The position numbers were made by a program, and so were the translations under genes. The notes beneath the pieces are model-generated. The model did no database searches. It worked only from the letters and a program-made list of their open reading frames with translations, and had not been told where the DNA came from. A stretch of DNA of 64,000 nt from Rattus norvegicus. Taxonomy: Eukaryota; Chordata; Mammalia; Rodentia; Muridae. The stretch spans positions 93,501-157,500 of the forward strand of contig NW_026947400.1 of the NCBI RefSeq assembly GCF_036323735.1. Direction: 5' to 3'. This document shows, piece by piece, positions 46,681 through 60,995 of this stretch (within the stretch, counting starts at the first letter, position 1; each line of letters opens with the position of its first letter).

Positions 46681-47640
46681 CTTTAAGAGATGTAACAATT
46701 TTTAATAAATGCATACACATCTACACATTTGATGGATAAAGTAAAACTTCAACCACTTTGCATACGTGCTATTATTTGTTGAATGGCATAATTCTAAACT
46801 TTATTATTTTCAAGCATTTCTTACATACTCCTGCAAAAGGAAGTAATATAAAAATGAAAATGTAATTATATTCTATTTTCTTCTAGTGTAATTATGAGTA
46901 CATGTAAGAAAAAGCATCTCCCCAATATCTCACCATGATCAACTGCTTATAAATTTTGGATTTAATACGATGAATTGTTGTGAAGAACCCACACACATTT
47001 CTAACTAAGAAACTTGTTACAGATTAACGAGGTATAAGCAACCAGGGTAATTTTGCAAGCCAGTTTCTCTTACTGGCAGTATGCAATATGCAGTTACAAA
47101 GAAAGAATCAATTACTTTATTGATTGTCTCAAAATACAATCTTATGAAAATCTTAAAAGAATTATAAAACTAAACGTTTATATAAAACAATTAGCCACTT
47201 CTTCATTGAATTCTCACAGTGCATATCTATTCACTATTTTTTTTAACAAATCATATCATTAAGCATATGGGAAAACATGTACAAGGAAGTAATCTTCAAC
47301 TGATTACCAGTCCAGCTTTTGAAAGAAAGGCATGCTTATTGGTAGGAAAGTGGCTGCCATTGTTCTTATTTCCTGAGCTTAGAAAAATCTGGAGATGGAG
47401 AGGAGTGAAATGAGGACCTGTGGGATGGCTGCCAAAAAGGGGGGCAAACACTGAGTGTAAAAAAAATGAAAATTCAAAAAAAAATCTTTGTTCTATACTC
47501 AAAATTGTGCTGCTTTGAACTCTAAAAGCAACTTTAACACATTCTACATGACAACTTCTTTACAAAAAAAATCTCTTTTATGTAGAGGAAATGTTATATC
47601 TGATTTATTCTTCCACATCATTGCTTATCACCAAAGGGAG
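46681..47640. other. AT-rich DNA, no gene seen
   Basis: Short ORFs 47053-47262 and 47219-47413 have no recognised domains. Confidence 0.4.
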
Positions 47641-47855
47641 TCAGGGCAGGAGTTTAAGCAGGACGGAAGTTTAAGCAAGGCAGGAACCTACAGTCAAAAA
47701 CTGGTGCAGGGAGAATAGATAGGATGCTGCTTACTAGTGCGAGTCACATGGCTTTGTCAGCCTGCTTTCTGACCCATGGACCCAGGACCATGAGCCCAAG
47801 GATGATACCACCCATAATCCCTCCCAATATCCACCACTACTTAAGAAAATGCATT
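47641..47855 (+). mobile_element. Rodent repeat of uncertain family
   Basis: A segment with gatgctgcttactagtgcgag, cacatggctttgtcagcctgctt, and gacccatggacccaggaccatgagcccaaggatg-like text matches a common rodent interspersed repeat whose family I cannot name. Truncated by the L1 that follows. Confidence 0.4.
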
Positions 47856-48779
47856 CCTGGCAAAAGACACTGTCATTAGAACCAAACAGCAACCAACAGA
47901 TTGGGAAGGTCTTTACCAATCCTACATCTGAGAGATGGTTAATATCCAAAATATACAAAGAACTCAAGAAGGTAGACACAAAAGAGTCAAATAAACCTAT
48001 TAAAAATAGGGTACAAAGGTAAACATTCTCAGCTAAGTATTATCAAAGGGTCAAAAAGCACCAAAAGTAATGTTCGACATCCTTAGTCATCAGGGAAATG
48101 CAAATCAAAATTACACTGAGATTACACCTCAAACCAGTAAGAATGGGCCCAGATGACAACAGGTTCTGGTGAGGATGTGGAGAAAGAGGAACACTCCTCC
48201 GTTTTTGGTGGGAAGGAAACTTGGTACCACCACTCAGGAAATCAGTCTGCATGTTCCTCAGAAATTTGGAAATTACACTACCTAAGGATACAGCTATACC
48301 ACTCCTGGGCATATAACCAAAGATGGTCCAACATATAAAAAAGACACATGATCCATTGTGTTGAGAGCAGCCATATTTTTAATAGCTAGATTCTGGAAAG
48401 AACCAAGATGCCATTCAAGAGAGGAATGGATTAAAATATGTGGTACATCTACAGAATGGAATACTACTCAACTATCAAAAACGACTTCATGAAATTCACA
48501 GGCAAATGAAATGAACTAGAAATATCATCCTGAGTGAGGAAACTCAATCACAGAAAAACACACTTGGTATGTACTCATTGATAAATATATATTAGCCAAA
48601 CAGCTTGATTACTCAAGATGCAATCTACAGACCTCAGAAAGCTCAAGAAGAAGAATCACCAAACTGCAGATGCACCCACTCCTTCTTAAAAATGGAAAAA
48701 ATATAAATAGGAGTGATTATGGAAGCAAATGTTAGAGCAGCAACTCAAGGAAATGCCACTCAGAGCCTGGCACACATGA

Positions 48780-48838
<59 letters not shown>

Positions 48839-49395
48839 CTTATGTATGTTTATCTAAATCTATATCTTATATATATGCATATCAACAAAACTAGATAGGA
48901 TTGGTTAAGGTAAAAACGGATAGTGAAAGGGACCAGATATAGAAATATCCTGAGAGAAATATCCAGAGCATGTCCAGTAAAGAGGTTAATGCTAGCATCA
49001 AACAACTGAACTTAGAAATGGACCTACTGGGAGAATTAGAGGAAGCATGGAAAGAGTTGAAGTAGCTTGCACTTCCATAAGAACATAAATGACAACCAAA
49101 GAGATTCTAGAGACTAACCCATTACTGAAAGAATATTCATTGCCTGACCCTGGGCTCCAACTGTATATGTTGCAAAGAATAGCCTTATTGGGGCACTAGT
49201 GGAAGGGGAAGCCTTTGGTCATGCCAAATTTTGAACCCAGTGCAGGGTAATATGGGTGGTGGCAAGAAGAATATGTGGGGCTATAACCATAAGGGGGGTG
49301 GGAGGTGAGTGGATGGTGGATTTTGGACATGAATCCGGGAAGTGGAATTAAATTTGAAATGTAAGAAATGTAAGAAAAGTCCCTTATATTTTTTT
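47856..49395 (+). mobile_element. Old L1 ORF2 C-terminus and 3' UTR with internal (TA)n
   Basis: ORF2 end from about 47856 (ggcaaaagacactgtcattag landmark) through the fragment with GEDVEKEEHSS (48153-48338) to about 48600, then 3' UTR to about 49395. A TA tract at 48781-48835 interrupts the 3' UTR after gagcctggcacacatgag. Frameshifts are many. Confidence 0.85.
48781..48835. repeat. (TA)n tract inside L1 3' UTR
   Basis: About 27 uninterrupted TA units at the same L1 position as 11204-11250 and 53205-53586. Confidence 0.95.
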
Positions 49396-50500
49396 AAAGT
49401 GTCTTCCTTAGCTTTGTAGGGAAATGGATGGAATTATCCATTTTTTGTTAAAAAAATATTACTTTGTGTGAGGTAAATCAGACCCAAAAGAACAATCATT
49501 GGATATTCTCAATAATATGTGGAAATTAGACAATAATAGTAAAGAATATTCAAGACACAGGCTACAGAACTCAAAAAGTTCATCAAGGAATAGGGTGCAA
49601 GTGGAAACATTTCAATCCAATTTGGAGGGAGTAGAAAGAAAACGAAGTGGAGATGGAGGGTGGGACTGAGGAGGGATGAAGGATAAAGGTTTGGGGAGAG
49701 GGGACATGATTTTATATTATGTGGGAAAACAGAATTGAAACCAGAGGCCAGCAGAAAGACGGGAAACAGGCGACCCAATGAGGAAGGAGCTAGGAGGATT
49801 CTATAGAGTGTACTGGATAACTGGGAAGTGAGATACCCTAAGTACTCCAGGATAGGTGAATAGAAGAAATGCCCTACAGTGGCGAGAGGGAACTTATTGA
49901 AACTACCTCCAGCAGAAAGACAGGTCATCAAGTGAGGGATTGGGTTGTTATCCTACAGACAAAGCTGTGACTCATGATCATTCATGTCTGAAAGAGATGC
50001 AGGGATAGAAATGAAGAAGGCCTGTGGAACAGAAAGCCAAAATGGGATCCAGCTCAAATGGAAGCACCAACACCAAACACCAGTACTGATGCTATTGGGC
50101 ATTCAATTCAAGGAACTATCATGACTGCTCCTCCACAAAAAAATCCAACAAGCAGCTGTAAGAATCAGATGCACATAGTGTACCCAACCAATGAACAGAA
50201 GCTGCTGAGTCTTCTTCTTGAATAAGGGAAAAGATGGAGGCATGTGAGGAGGAGGGCATCCCTCCAAGAGGAGCAGCTAGAACCTTGACATCTCTCAGAC
50301 ACAGGCACACCTACCAGGCAACATTTAACAGCTGAGATAAGGCCTCCAGCACACATACAGGAGAGGACTCCTGTTTCTGGTTTCAGTTAGAAAAGAAGCA
50401 GCTAACCATTAGGTTGAGAGGAATTATGGGATGTGGAAATGTCAGGGAGTATACAAGGAGGGAATAAAATCTGGAGTGTAAAAGTAAATAAATAATAAAA
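49396..50500 (+). mobile_element. Lx-type L1 tail, plus strand
   Basis: Old L1 3' UTR layout: gaggtaaatcagacccaaaag (49470), an A/G-rich part (49620-49700), cagctgtaagaatcagatgcac and a ccaaccaatgaacagaagctgctga section near 50190, and an end at about 50500 with aagtaaataaataataaaaac. ORFs on the minus strand (49509-49931) are complements. Confidence 0.65.
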
Positions 50501-50805
50501 ACATTGACCAATACCCATAAATTACACATGGACAGACCCATGGCTCAAGCTGCATATAGGTATGCAGAGAATGGCCTTTTTGTGCACCAGAGAGAAAAGA
50601 AGCCCTTGGTCCTGAAAAGGCTAGAGCCCACCAGCATAGGGGAATGCCAAGGTGGAGAGGCAGAAGGGGTAGATGTTGCATGGAATACCCTCATAAAAGA
50701 AGGTATGAGGGGGATGGGATTGGGGGTTTATAGGTAGGAAACCTGAAATGGGAATAATATTTGAAGTGTAAAGAAGAACATAACCAAAAACGTTTAAAAA
50801 AGAAA
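50501..50805 (+). mobile_element. L1 3' end, plus strand
   Basis: Short L1 tail from cataaattacacatggacag to gtaaagaagaacataacc with a poor A-tail; it follows the Lx tail directly. Confidence 0.65.
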
Positions 50806-50834
50806 AAAAATGTGTTAAGTTGAAAGTTTTTTTT

Positions 50835-52160
50835 TCAATTTTTTAAACTTTTTTTAATTGGATACATTATGTATTTATGTTTCAAATATTATCCATTTTC
50901 CTGAGTCACCCCTCTTCAATTTTCCTTACCCCATCCCCCAACTTCAATGAAGATGCTCCCCCTTCCACACACCCACACCCACTTCAACGCCCTGATATTT
51001 CCCTACACTGGGGAAGCAAGCCTTCACTAGTTAAAGGGAGTCTTCTTCAATTGATGCCTGACAAGACCATCTTCAGCTAGGTATGCAGGTGGAGCCATGT
51101 GTACACATTGGTTGGTGTTTTAATCTCTGGGAGTTCTTGATGAAGGAGGTGGTCTGTTTGGTTCTTCTTCCTATAAGACGACAAAACTCTTAAGCTCCTT
51201 CTCTCTTTTCTCTAACTCCTCGATTGGGGTCCCTGTGTTCAATCTGTTGGTTATATGTGAAGAACCTCATCTGTATCAGTAAACTGCTGGTAAAGCCTCT
51301 CAGGAGAATCCCATATCAGGCTCCTGTCAGCATGCATCTCTTGGCATCAACAATAGTGCCCGGGTTTGGTAACTGCTTATGGGTTGAATCCCCAGGAGGG
51401 GCAGTCTCTGTATGACCTTTTCTGTAGTCCAAGCTCCATACTTTTTTTCCATATTTCATCCTGTAAATAGTTTGCCAACCCTTCTCAGAAGGAATGAAGC
51501 ATCTACACTTTGTTTGTCCTTCTTCTGAGCTTCATATGGTCTGTTAATTGTTTCTAAGGTATTACGAGCTTTTGGTTCAATATCTACCTATAAGTGAGTG
51601 TGTACCACGTGTGTCCTGTTGTATTTGGGTTACGTCACACAGGAAGATATTTTCTAGTTCCATCCATTTGCCTAATCCTTTCACGAAGTCATTTTTGAAA
51701 TAGCTAAGTAGTAGACCAGTGTGTAAATGTATCATATTTTCTGTATACAATCCTTTGTTGAGAGACATTTGGGATCTCTCCAGCTCCTGGCTCTTATAAA
51801 TAAGGCTGCTATAAGCATAGTGGAGCATTTGTCCTACTTGTATTTTTGAGCATCTTTTAGATATATGTCCAGATATGTTATAGTTGTGTCCTCAGATAGA
51901 ATTATTCCAAAATTTCTGAGGAAGCACAAGAGTGATTTTCAGAGGAGTGGTACCAGCTTCCAATTCCACCAACAATTGAGGATAGTTCCTCTTTCTCCAC
52001 ATCCTCACCAGCATCTGCTGTCACTTGAATTTATTTTCTTAGCCATTCTGATTTTGTAAGGTGGAATCTCAAGACCATTTTGATATTAATTTCCCTGATG
52101 ACTATGGTTGTTGAACGCTTATTTTAGTGCTTCTAGGCCATTCAACATTCCTCAATTCAG
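50835..52160 (-). mobile_element. Old L1 3' UTR and ORF2 C-terminus, minus strand
   Basis: Plus strand begins with tttttttcaatt and ttaattggatacattatgtat, then complements of the 3' UTR (ttccctacactggggaagcaag near 51000) and ORF2 end (minus ORF 51577-51828 has IHLHTGLLLSYFKNDF). It breaks off near 52160. Confidence 0.8.
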
Positions 52161-52335
52161 AATTCATTTTTAAGTTCTGTAACTAATGTTTTCTACTTTT
52201 GAGTTTTTTTTATATTTATTTAAAAAACAAACATCATGTTCAATTTGTATTTCTCAACAACTGTTTAGAATTGGATTTGGCCTAGATTGTGATTACCCTA
52301 AGAGATAGTCACACTGATGAAAACAACTAATAATC
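52161..52335. other. AT-rich gap
   Basis: Short stretch between L1 and SINE; nothing recognised. Confidence 0.3.
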
Positions 52336-52560
52336 TTTGTGTGTTGGAAATACTTGGTGTTTAAGAGCATACTTTACTCTTCCAGGTGACCCAAGACGGA
52401 TTCCCATTACCCATGTCATGGACACATTACTGCCTCTAAATCCAGCTCCAGGGGTTCCAGTGCCTCTGGGTCCATTGTCACCTACGCACAGCACATATTC
52501 ACAAATATATGATACAGATATACATATGATAACAAGTAAAGTAATTTTTAACTAACAAGA
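52336..52560 (+). mobile_element. B4/ID-B1-type SINE
   Basis: aagagcatactttactcttccagg, ttcccattacccatgtcatgg, taaatccagctccaggggttcc and a following acgcacagcacatattcac segment follow the B4/ID-B1 order. Tail degraded. Confidence 0.65.
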
Positions 52561-52589
52561 AAATTGTCTTTCCTTCTCACAGAACCTAT

Positions 52590-52920
52590 CAAATTCATTT
52601 TACTGCATATATGTTTATCTTTCAAATGATTCCCTATTCCCATTTCTCCCATCCATGAACACCCTATCCCATTCCCCTCCACTTGTTTCTATGAGTGTGA
52701 TGCCCCTATCATCTACCCACCCTTCCTGCCTACCTGCCCTGACATATCCGTACCATAGTCGATAAAGCCTTGGCAGGACTTAGGGCTCCTCCTCCCATTG
52801 TTGACCAACAATGCGATTCTCTTCTTCCTATGAAGTTGGAGCCATTGGTGTATCCATGTGTACCCTTTGGATGGTGGTTTAGACTGTGGGAGCCCTAGTT
52901 CGTTGGTATAGTTTTCCTTA
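52590..52920 (-). mobile_element. L1 3' UTR fragment, minus strand
   Basis: Complement of an old L1 3' end, running from tgcatatatgtttatctttc to gccctagttcgttggtatag. It directly abuts a plus-strand L1 at 52921. The two segments overlap in L1 coordinates, so this is not a simple twin-priming inversion but two insertions or a rearrangement. Confidence 0.7.
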
Positions 52921-54115
<1,195 letters not shown>

Positions 54116-55140
54116 TTAACCAGCTGAACAGCCAAAGTGAGGATGCCTCAATCCCACTGTTGAGGGAGAAAAAAGGAAGCACAGGAGGGGAGAGTGAGGG
54201 ACCTGAATGAGAAAGGAGATAGTGAGGGGAAGAAGGGAACATGGTCAGGTGTGGGTAATGGGACTGAAGCTCTGCGTGCCAGCAGAATAAATGGAAACAG
54301 GCAACCTCAGGAGCTAACATGTTGGAATTGGGTGGGGGGAGGCTCTAGAATATTCCAGAGACCTGACAGGTAAAAGACTATCAGGAATCAGTGAAATGCC
54401 CAGGAGGAGAGGGAACTTGTGGGGTCTACCTCAGTAGGAAGAGAGAGCATTAATTGAGGGATAAGTTTGCAATCCACAAATCCAAACTCTGACCGATATT
54501 TGTTCCTGTCTGAAAGAACTTGAAAGAAAAAACCTCAGAGAAGAGCCTGAGGAAAAGGAGTTTCAGTGACACGCCATATCTGAGAACCAGATTAAGTAGA
54601 GGCCCCAAAAGCCTGACAATATTACTCATCCTTTGTCATGTTCACAAAATGGACCTGTCATGACTGCCTTCAAAAAGACCCAACAACAAGATCAAGGAGT
54701 CAGATGCAGACATTTATACTCAGCACATGAAGAGAAGCTTCTAAACCTGTGGTTGAAGTATGAAAAAGCTGGAGGAAGCTGAGGAGTTGAGCAACCCTGA
54801 AGGAGGACCAGCAGTGTTAACTAACCTGGACCTCAGTGATTTTTCAGACACTGAGCCACCAATGCGGCATCATGCACCAGCTAATATGAAGCCCCTAAAA
54901 CTGTTGTGCAGAGTCTGGACACGACCAGAGTAGATGAACTTAACCCTCAAGAGACTTGAGTCCCCAGGGAGTGGAGAGGTCTGGTAGACTGGGGCTGGAG
55001 TGGGATACAGTTTCATTCAGATGGACACGTGGGGAGTGGGTATGGGATGTAGAACTGTCAAAGTATAGGCTGGGAGAGGGATGAAATCTGGATTGTAGAA
55101 TTATATTAAATAAAATTAAAAAAAGAGAAAATTTAAACTC
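54116..55140 (+). mobile_element. Lx-type L1 tail, plus strand
   Basis: A/G-rich part from 54130, middle with ctgaaagaacttgaaag and cagatgcagacatttatactc near 54700, gaagagaagcttct near 54730, and end with gggatgaaatctggattgtagaattatattaaataaaa at 55080-55130. Same layout as 49396-50500. Confidence 0.7.
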
Positions 55141-57470
55141 AAAAAACACTTTCTTCTCCAACTTTCTTTTTCCCTTTTGGTCATGGTATTTGAGAACAGC
55201 AATAGAAACCCTGTCTAAGACACGGTATTATGGACAAAAGTGTGCAAATGCTAATTAGAAAAGGATGACATCTCTGTGGAGTCAATTTATTTTATCTGAT
55301 TTAAACTTCCTTATTCAGAGGTAGCAAACATCAGGGAATTTCTAAGACTAAGTTTATTATCATGACATAGTGAATTCTTCTTAACCCAACTGTTACAGGA
55401 TCTGTGATATCCAGAAAGAAATAAAGAGACTGGTAATATTAAAAGGAGAGAATCTTGTTTAAACATTTTTGGAAGAAATTAAAGTCATAACTATTAGATT
55501 ATCACAAAGTGGGTGATGCTTCTGATTGTGACTTGCTACACATCACAATCCATATTCTGTTTTTTTTCTTTACAAATAAAGGATAGGTTAATTAAAAAGA
55601 CTCTATATCTAGTGAAAAACTTTAATTTAATGTGAACATAACTCCAAAGATATTACGGTTTGTATGGGAGTATTTTGTTATCTAAAAATAAATTGTGAAA
55701 GAATGTCAATTGGAATTGCTTGGAAAATTCCTGTAGCTGGCAGATATTGTTTTACTTTTATGAGATTTTACCATAGCAGTGAATTTCATTTGATTATATC
55801 ATGGATTCTTCCACATTAACTGATGGAAATGAAATATTTAGATTACTTCTGAAACAACTGGATAAAATTCCACTTAACAAATGAAATGATTATTGAAGAA
55901 CTGCAGCAATTATCTTTTTCACTACTGATGGACTTTCTTCATGTACGTTGGTATTATCTTTTGGAAAAAGAAAGCAAAATTCATTTTTATATGCCTCAAA
56001 TTAGCAAAAGTACTTCATAAAAATGCCCTTCTACTCTTATGAAAGGAGGTATTTAGCTAATGAAAAACAAGTTTAATAGATTTAAAGGACAGCTTTTGGG
56101 TTCTTTATCAGCTGTCTTACCAGAAATAAAATGCAGTTAGATCACTTTGCTTTTTAAAGTATCAAGGAGTATTAATGTAAGGGTATAATTCTGTGAAGTA
56201 GAAACATTGCATATACCATAGCCATCCCATCAAATTACTTCTCTTAATTTTGATTTTGCATTCCTTTGCAATTCAGAATAAGTATCCAATACTTTCTGGC
56301 ATTTTAGCAATCAGGTATTCACATTTTGTGAAATAACATGCTTTTGCATTTTTATCTCAAAATATTTAGAAATATATTTTGCAAACATATATGTACTACA
56401 GTGTTTCCTTTATTCCTATACTTAATATCAAAATATATCGTGTAAACATTAGCTATTGTCGCAACTCAATTCACCACGGCACATCAGAGTTATTCTGGCT
56501 CTATATATTTGACAAATACACCTGCACACAAATGGTTGTTGGTATCACAATGCAGACAAAAATTTGGCAATTGAAAAGGTTGCAAAAAAAAGTGAGTCAA
56601 CTAGAATTAAAGTGTTAAGTCAGGTACAAGATTAATGCATACTAGCTGGAAAACCGTTCTGACTAAACAAACTTCACACGTGTGAGCTTTAAATTTTAAA
56701 TAAAATATATTGTATGGCAATATGAATCCATTCTAAAATGATCATCCTTATGTCCTTTTAGAAGATCTAAAATATTTATATTATTCTTTTGAATGTATAA
56801 GGGCATTTTATATTTTATAGTGAGTGTTTTCTCAGACGCACTTGTCTCTTTACATTCTTATTTGCTTTACGATTAGATAGTGGAGAGCCACGATTCCATC
56901 CCAAACAGTAAGACTGTAGATGCTGTATTTTTACACTATACCACAGCACTTTTAACAATTTTTTAAGTGAATTCATCTCCTGATATTATTCTAAGTGTGA
57001 AAGTCATACACACAGACAGTATTGTTTCATGTAAGGAATTATATTCTTAGGATTTCATTCAATCAATTAATAATTTTATGTTTTCACAGTTTAAAAGGAT
57101 GTTTGTATGTGACTGAGAATACATGGAAGTTACCTGTGTCCCAACGCTGACCCAATACTCTCCATTGTGGTCTTATCCCAAAAATCTTTCGGAGAGTGGG
57201 TTAAGCTATGTTGGAAGATATGCCAATAATTCTTTAACCAATAAAACCAAAAAAAAAAAAAAAACGCTGTCTATTTTTCTTTCCAATGATTCTGTGTGTT
57301 CATATAAGAAAATAGAACAATTATTTCAATTATTTTAAAAAAAACATGAAAGGCTATAGTCTGCTGACCCTTGTCTTTCATATATAACAAAGATTCTTGA
57401 ATCTTTTAAATTAAACCAGCATCTAGAAGCTCTCTGATTTCTTTCAGGTAAGCCTCCTGTTCCTTTCTCA
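55141..57470. other. AT-rich intergenic DNA
   Basis: No gene or recognised repeat. The ORF 56379-56618 has no known domain. Poly(A) run at 57250-57264. Confidence 0.45.
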
Positions 57471-57770
57471 CTCATTTCCTCCTTTTTTAATTGGATATTT
57501 TATGTATTTACATTTCAAATGTTATACCTTTTCCTGGTCTCTTCCATCCACCCTTCCCATGCTTCTGTGAGTTTGCTACCAACCCTGCCTGCCCACTCAC
57601 ACCTCAACTCTAGGGCATTCCCTACACTAGGGAAACCAGACTTCAGAAGACCAAGGAATTTCATCCTATTGATGCCAGACAATGCTATCCTGTTCTATAT
57701 ATGAGGCTGAAGCCATGGATGCCTCCAAGTGTACTCTTTGATTGATATTTAGTCCCTCACTTCCTTCTTC
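57471..57770 (-). mobile_element. L1 3' UTR fragment, minus strand
   Basis: Plus strand starts with ccttttttaattggatattttatgtatttacatttcaaatgtt-type L1 complement and continues with tccctacactagggaaaccag and gatgccagacaatgctatcc. It ends near 57770. Confidence 0.75.
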
Positions 57771-59332
57771 ATTCACTGGACAACAGCTTAATATGATTCA
57801 CTGCTGTCAGTGCTGTCCTTGCAGCAGGAAAACAATGGTCAGTGATCCCGGACCTCAGGAAGGTGAATGTTCACACAAATGCATGAACACATGTAACCAG
57901 AGCTTGGTTCCCACTGAAAAAAAAAGCATGTAAATATTTACCACGTATTGTTTAATGAACACTTGCTATGGGATTCAATGCTGTTTCACATTTGCCAATA
58001 TTACTTGGTGGCCAACTCCATGAGTGAGTGGGTCATCATTTATTTTAGATTATTTATTTAGTGTTGAATATTGAGAGACTCAGACTAAGTTCTTCCAGCA
58101 GATCTTTATACACACTCATGGTTCTTATTTGTTTCTTATTTTCTTTTGTTTGGTTTGGTATCATAATATATGCTGCACAAAACTTAGCACTGTACCATTT
58201 TTGGTATAGTGCTCAGCATCACTGTTATGTGCCGGTAACTCCCTCTCTGACCCAGATTTCTTTGAATTCATGGAGCTGAGATGCTATGCATTTTACACAT
58301 AGTAACCATCTTCCTTGTCTCTCCTCCCAGATCGCAAACCTCCTGCTTCTTACTACTTTTGATCAAAGCTTTATATACACTGATATATTCAGGACCAGAA
58401 AATACCTATATTTTGCTGTTAACTTGGCATCTTCAGGGTCCTGCCATGCAGCATACATCAAATGCCTGAGTGATATTACTCCCCCAGGAGAGTCCACAGC
58501 TGATTACTCTTCAAACTAAAATTTTGTTTATTCCAAATATCAATATTTGCTGATGACTCTTAAAAGCCTTAACCTCCCTGTAGCCCTCCAGGCACCAGAG
58601 GTAACAGAAAGTATGGCGAGCATTGGGGTTGGGGTTGGTGGCCCTGTTTAGAAAGGTTCATTGGAGGAACTCCCATCTGTGTTGTCTGGGAAGCAGAATT
58701 TCTGTTCTCAATTTGGAATAGGCAGGTAGTTCCATTAGCAAACATTTCATGAATACACTAGTAGTTCAGTTCTGTAGAGTTGTCATAACAAACAGGAAAC
58801 AGCAGCAGTAGCACAGCGTAGTAGAACACCTAGGCTTCTGTCAGTAGTCTGGATAGAGAAAAGTTCTATGTTGTCCTTCTCTCAGGGAATTGAAGATCAA
58901 CAGAGACTCAAGATGCACAAACATTGTTGATGCTCCTTTATTTGTTTGTCACAGTCTGTATAGCCAGATTTCCCTTGGAAAAATACAAGATGTTTGAAAG
59001 GTTTCCTGCTGCTATAAACATATTACTGTAACTGAGTAATCCTGTACATCATTTTCTCTTCAGGGGGATAGAGACTATTCCAATCATTTATAACTATTGC
59101 AGATAATGTTGAAATGGGTAATCCAATATGTGATCAGATGAGAAAAATCAATACAGTGTAGATGCTTTAACAATGTTTCCAATATAAAAAGTTTAAAAAC
59201 ACAAATTATGAGCTGTAATGGTACAGCAACCACCTCAATAGTAGTGACTTATTCTTACTCTTGTATGAAATTAAACACAGTTAGTTTTGAAAAAATGTGA
59301 TAACAATGTGTTTTTGAATGTGTAAGCTGGAC
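57771..59332. other. No gene seen; uncertain repeat near 58560-58940
   Basis: 58560-58940 (with ggcaccagaggtaacagaaagt and ttctgtcagtagtctggata) feels like a known rodent repeat, but I cannot name it. Nothing else recognised. Confidence 0.3.
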
Positions 59333-59550
59333 AGCCAACACAGAAAATGACTACTTTTTTAAATTTGAAATATTTTGAAAGCAACTTCCCTGTTCATTAG
59401 TAGTTTCTGTATTTGTATAGGTAGCTCTCTAGTTTGAGAGTGAGGCCTTTTCTCTCCCAGTTAAATTTCCAGAAAATCAACTCAAGAACCGGAATGTTAT
59501 ATTTATATTTATATTTGTCCCATAAAAATGATTTACGAGAAGTCCTGAGG
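59333..59550. repeat. Duplicated L1-flanking segment, copy 2
   Basis: Partner of 23096-23310, about 85% identical by eye, ending in the same cctgagg immediately before an L1. Confidence 0.8.
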
Positions 59551-60610
59551 CCGCAGGATAGATCGACAGATCGGCACACTTCAGCCCACATCCCTGGTGC
59601 CAGGAGAAATTGAACAGTGCCTCTAGACATTGGGATATAGGAACAGTCATCCATCGATACCAACGGTTCTGGTCTGTACCCAAGACTTCAGTAAATTGCC
59701 AAAGAGTTCCCTGTACCCAAATCCCATGGGGGAGAGAGCTGGACCTCAGGAGTGTGGATAGTCCTAAGAAGACCAAGGAGAGTACCCACCTTCCCACAGT
59801 ACAGACCCAAGAGTTAATCAGACAGTGCATGGTGTGCAAGGACATAGAGGAGCAATCAGGAGGAGGACACTTTGGTTCCTGCCTGTACCTAGGTGTGGAA
59901 AATAATCTCCAGGAGTGCCTACACACATGAAATCAGAACACCTGTTCTCATGAAAGACTGAAAGGAAACAAGAAAACAGGAAAACAGTTCTACAAAGGTG
60001 TTGATACAGAGGCCAAAGCAGGGTCAAGTCACTCTCAGAAGCAGCATGACAAGCAAACAGCAGAGACAACCCAATGACTAGAGGCAAGTGTAGAAACCTA
60101 AGCAACAGAAACTAATACTACTTGGCATCGTCAGAGCCCAGTTAAAGAAAATACTGGATATTTAAACACACCAGAAAAGCAAGATTTAGATTTAAAATAA
60201 CATTTATTGATAATGATTGAGGATTTTAAGAAAACATAAAGACCTACTTTGAAAAATGTATGAAAACACAATTAAACAAGTAGAAGTCCTTAGAGAGGAT
60301 ACACAAAAATCCATGAAAGAATTATAGGAAAACATGATCAAAGAGGTGAACAATTAAAAAAAATAACAATAAAGAAAAAGAAACAAAAATAGAAACAAAA
60401 CATACATATCTATGGAGAGAGAAAACCCAATGAAGAGACAAGGAAATGCAGAAACAAGCATCACCAAGAGCATACAAGAGACAGAAGAGAGAATCCCAGT
60501 GGCAGAAGATTCCATAGAAAATATAGAACTGATGAATATAATGTAAAACTAAATGCTCCTGACCTAAAACATAGAGGAAATTCAAGACACAATGAAATGA
60601 TCAAACCTAA

Positions 60611-60995
60611 AGATAATAGGTATAGAAGAAAGAGATGACTCTCCCAACATAACGGGCCAGTAAATATCTTCAACAAAATTATAAAGAAAACTACCCTAAT
60701 CTAAAGAAAGAGATGCCCATAAACAAACAAGAAGCCTACAGAACACCAAATTAATTTGGCCAGAACAGACATTCCGCCCATCACAAGATAGTTAAAACAC
60801 AAGATAGATAATAGGTATAGAAGAAAGAGATGACTCTCCCAACATAACGGGCCAGTAAATATCTTCAACAAAATTATAAAGAAAACTACCCTAATCTAAA
60901 GAAAGAGATGCCCATAAACAAACAAGAAGCCTACAGAACACCAAATTAATTTGGCCAGAACAGACATTCCACCCATCACAAGATAGTTAAAACAC
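60611..60995. repeat. 195-bp near-perfect tandem duplication in L1 ORF1
   Basis: 60611-60800 and 60806-60995 differ at one base (ccgccc versus ccaccc near 60775/60970). The offset is 195. Five bases (aagat) separate the units. Confidence 0.95.
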
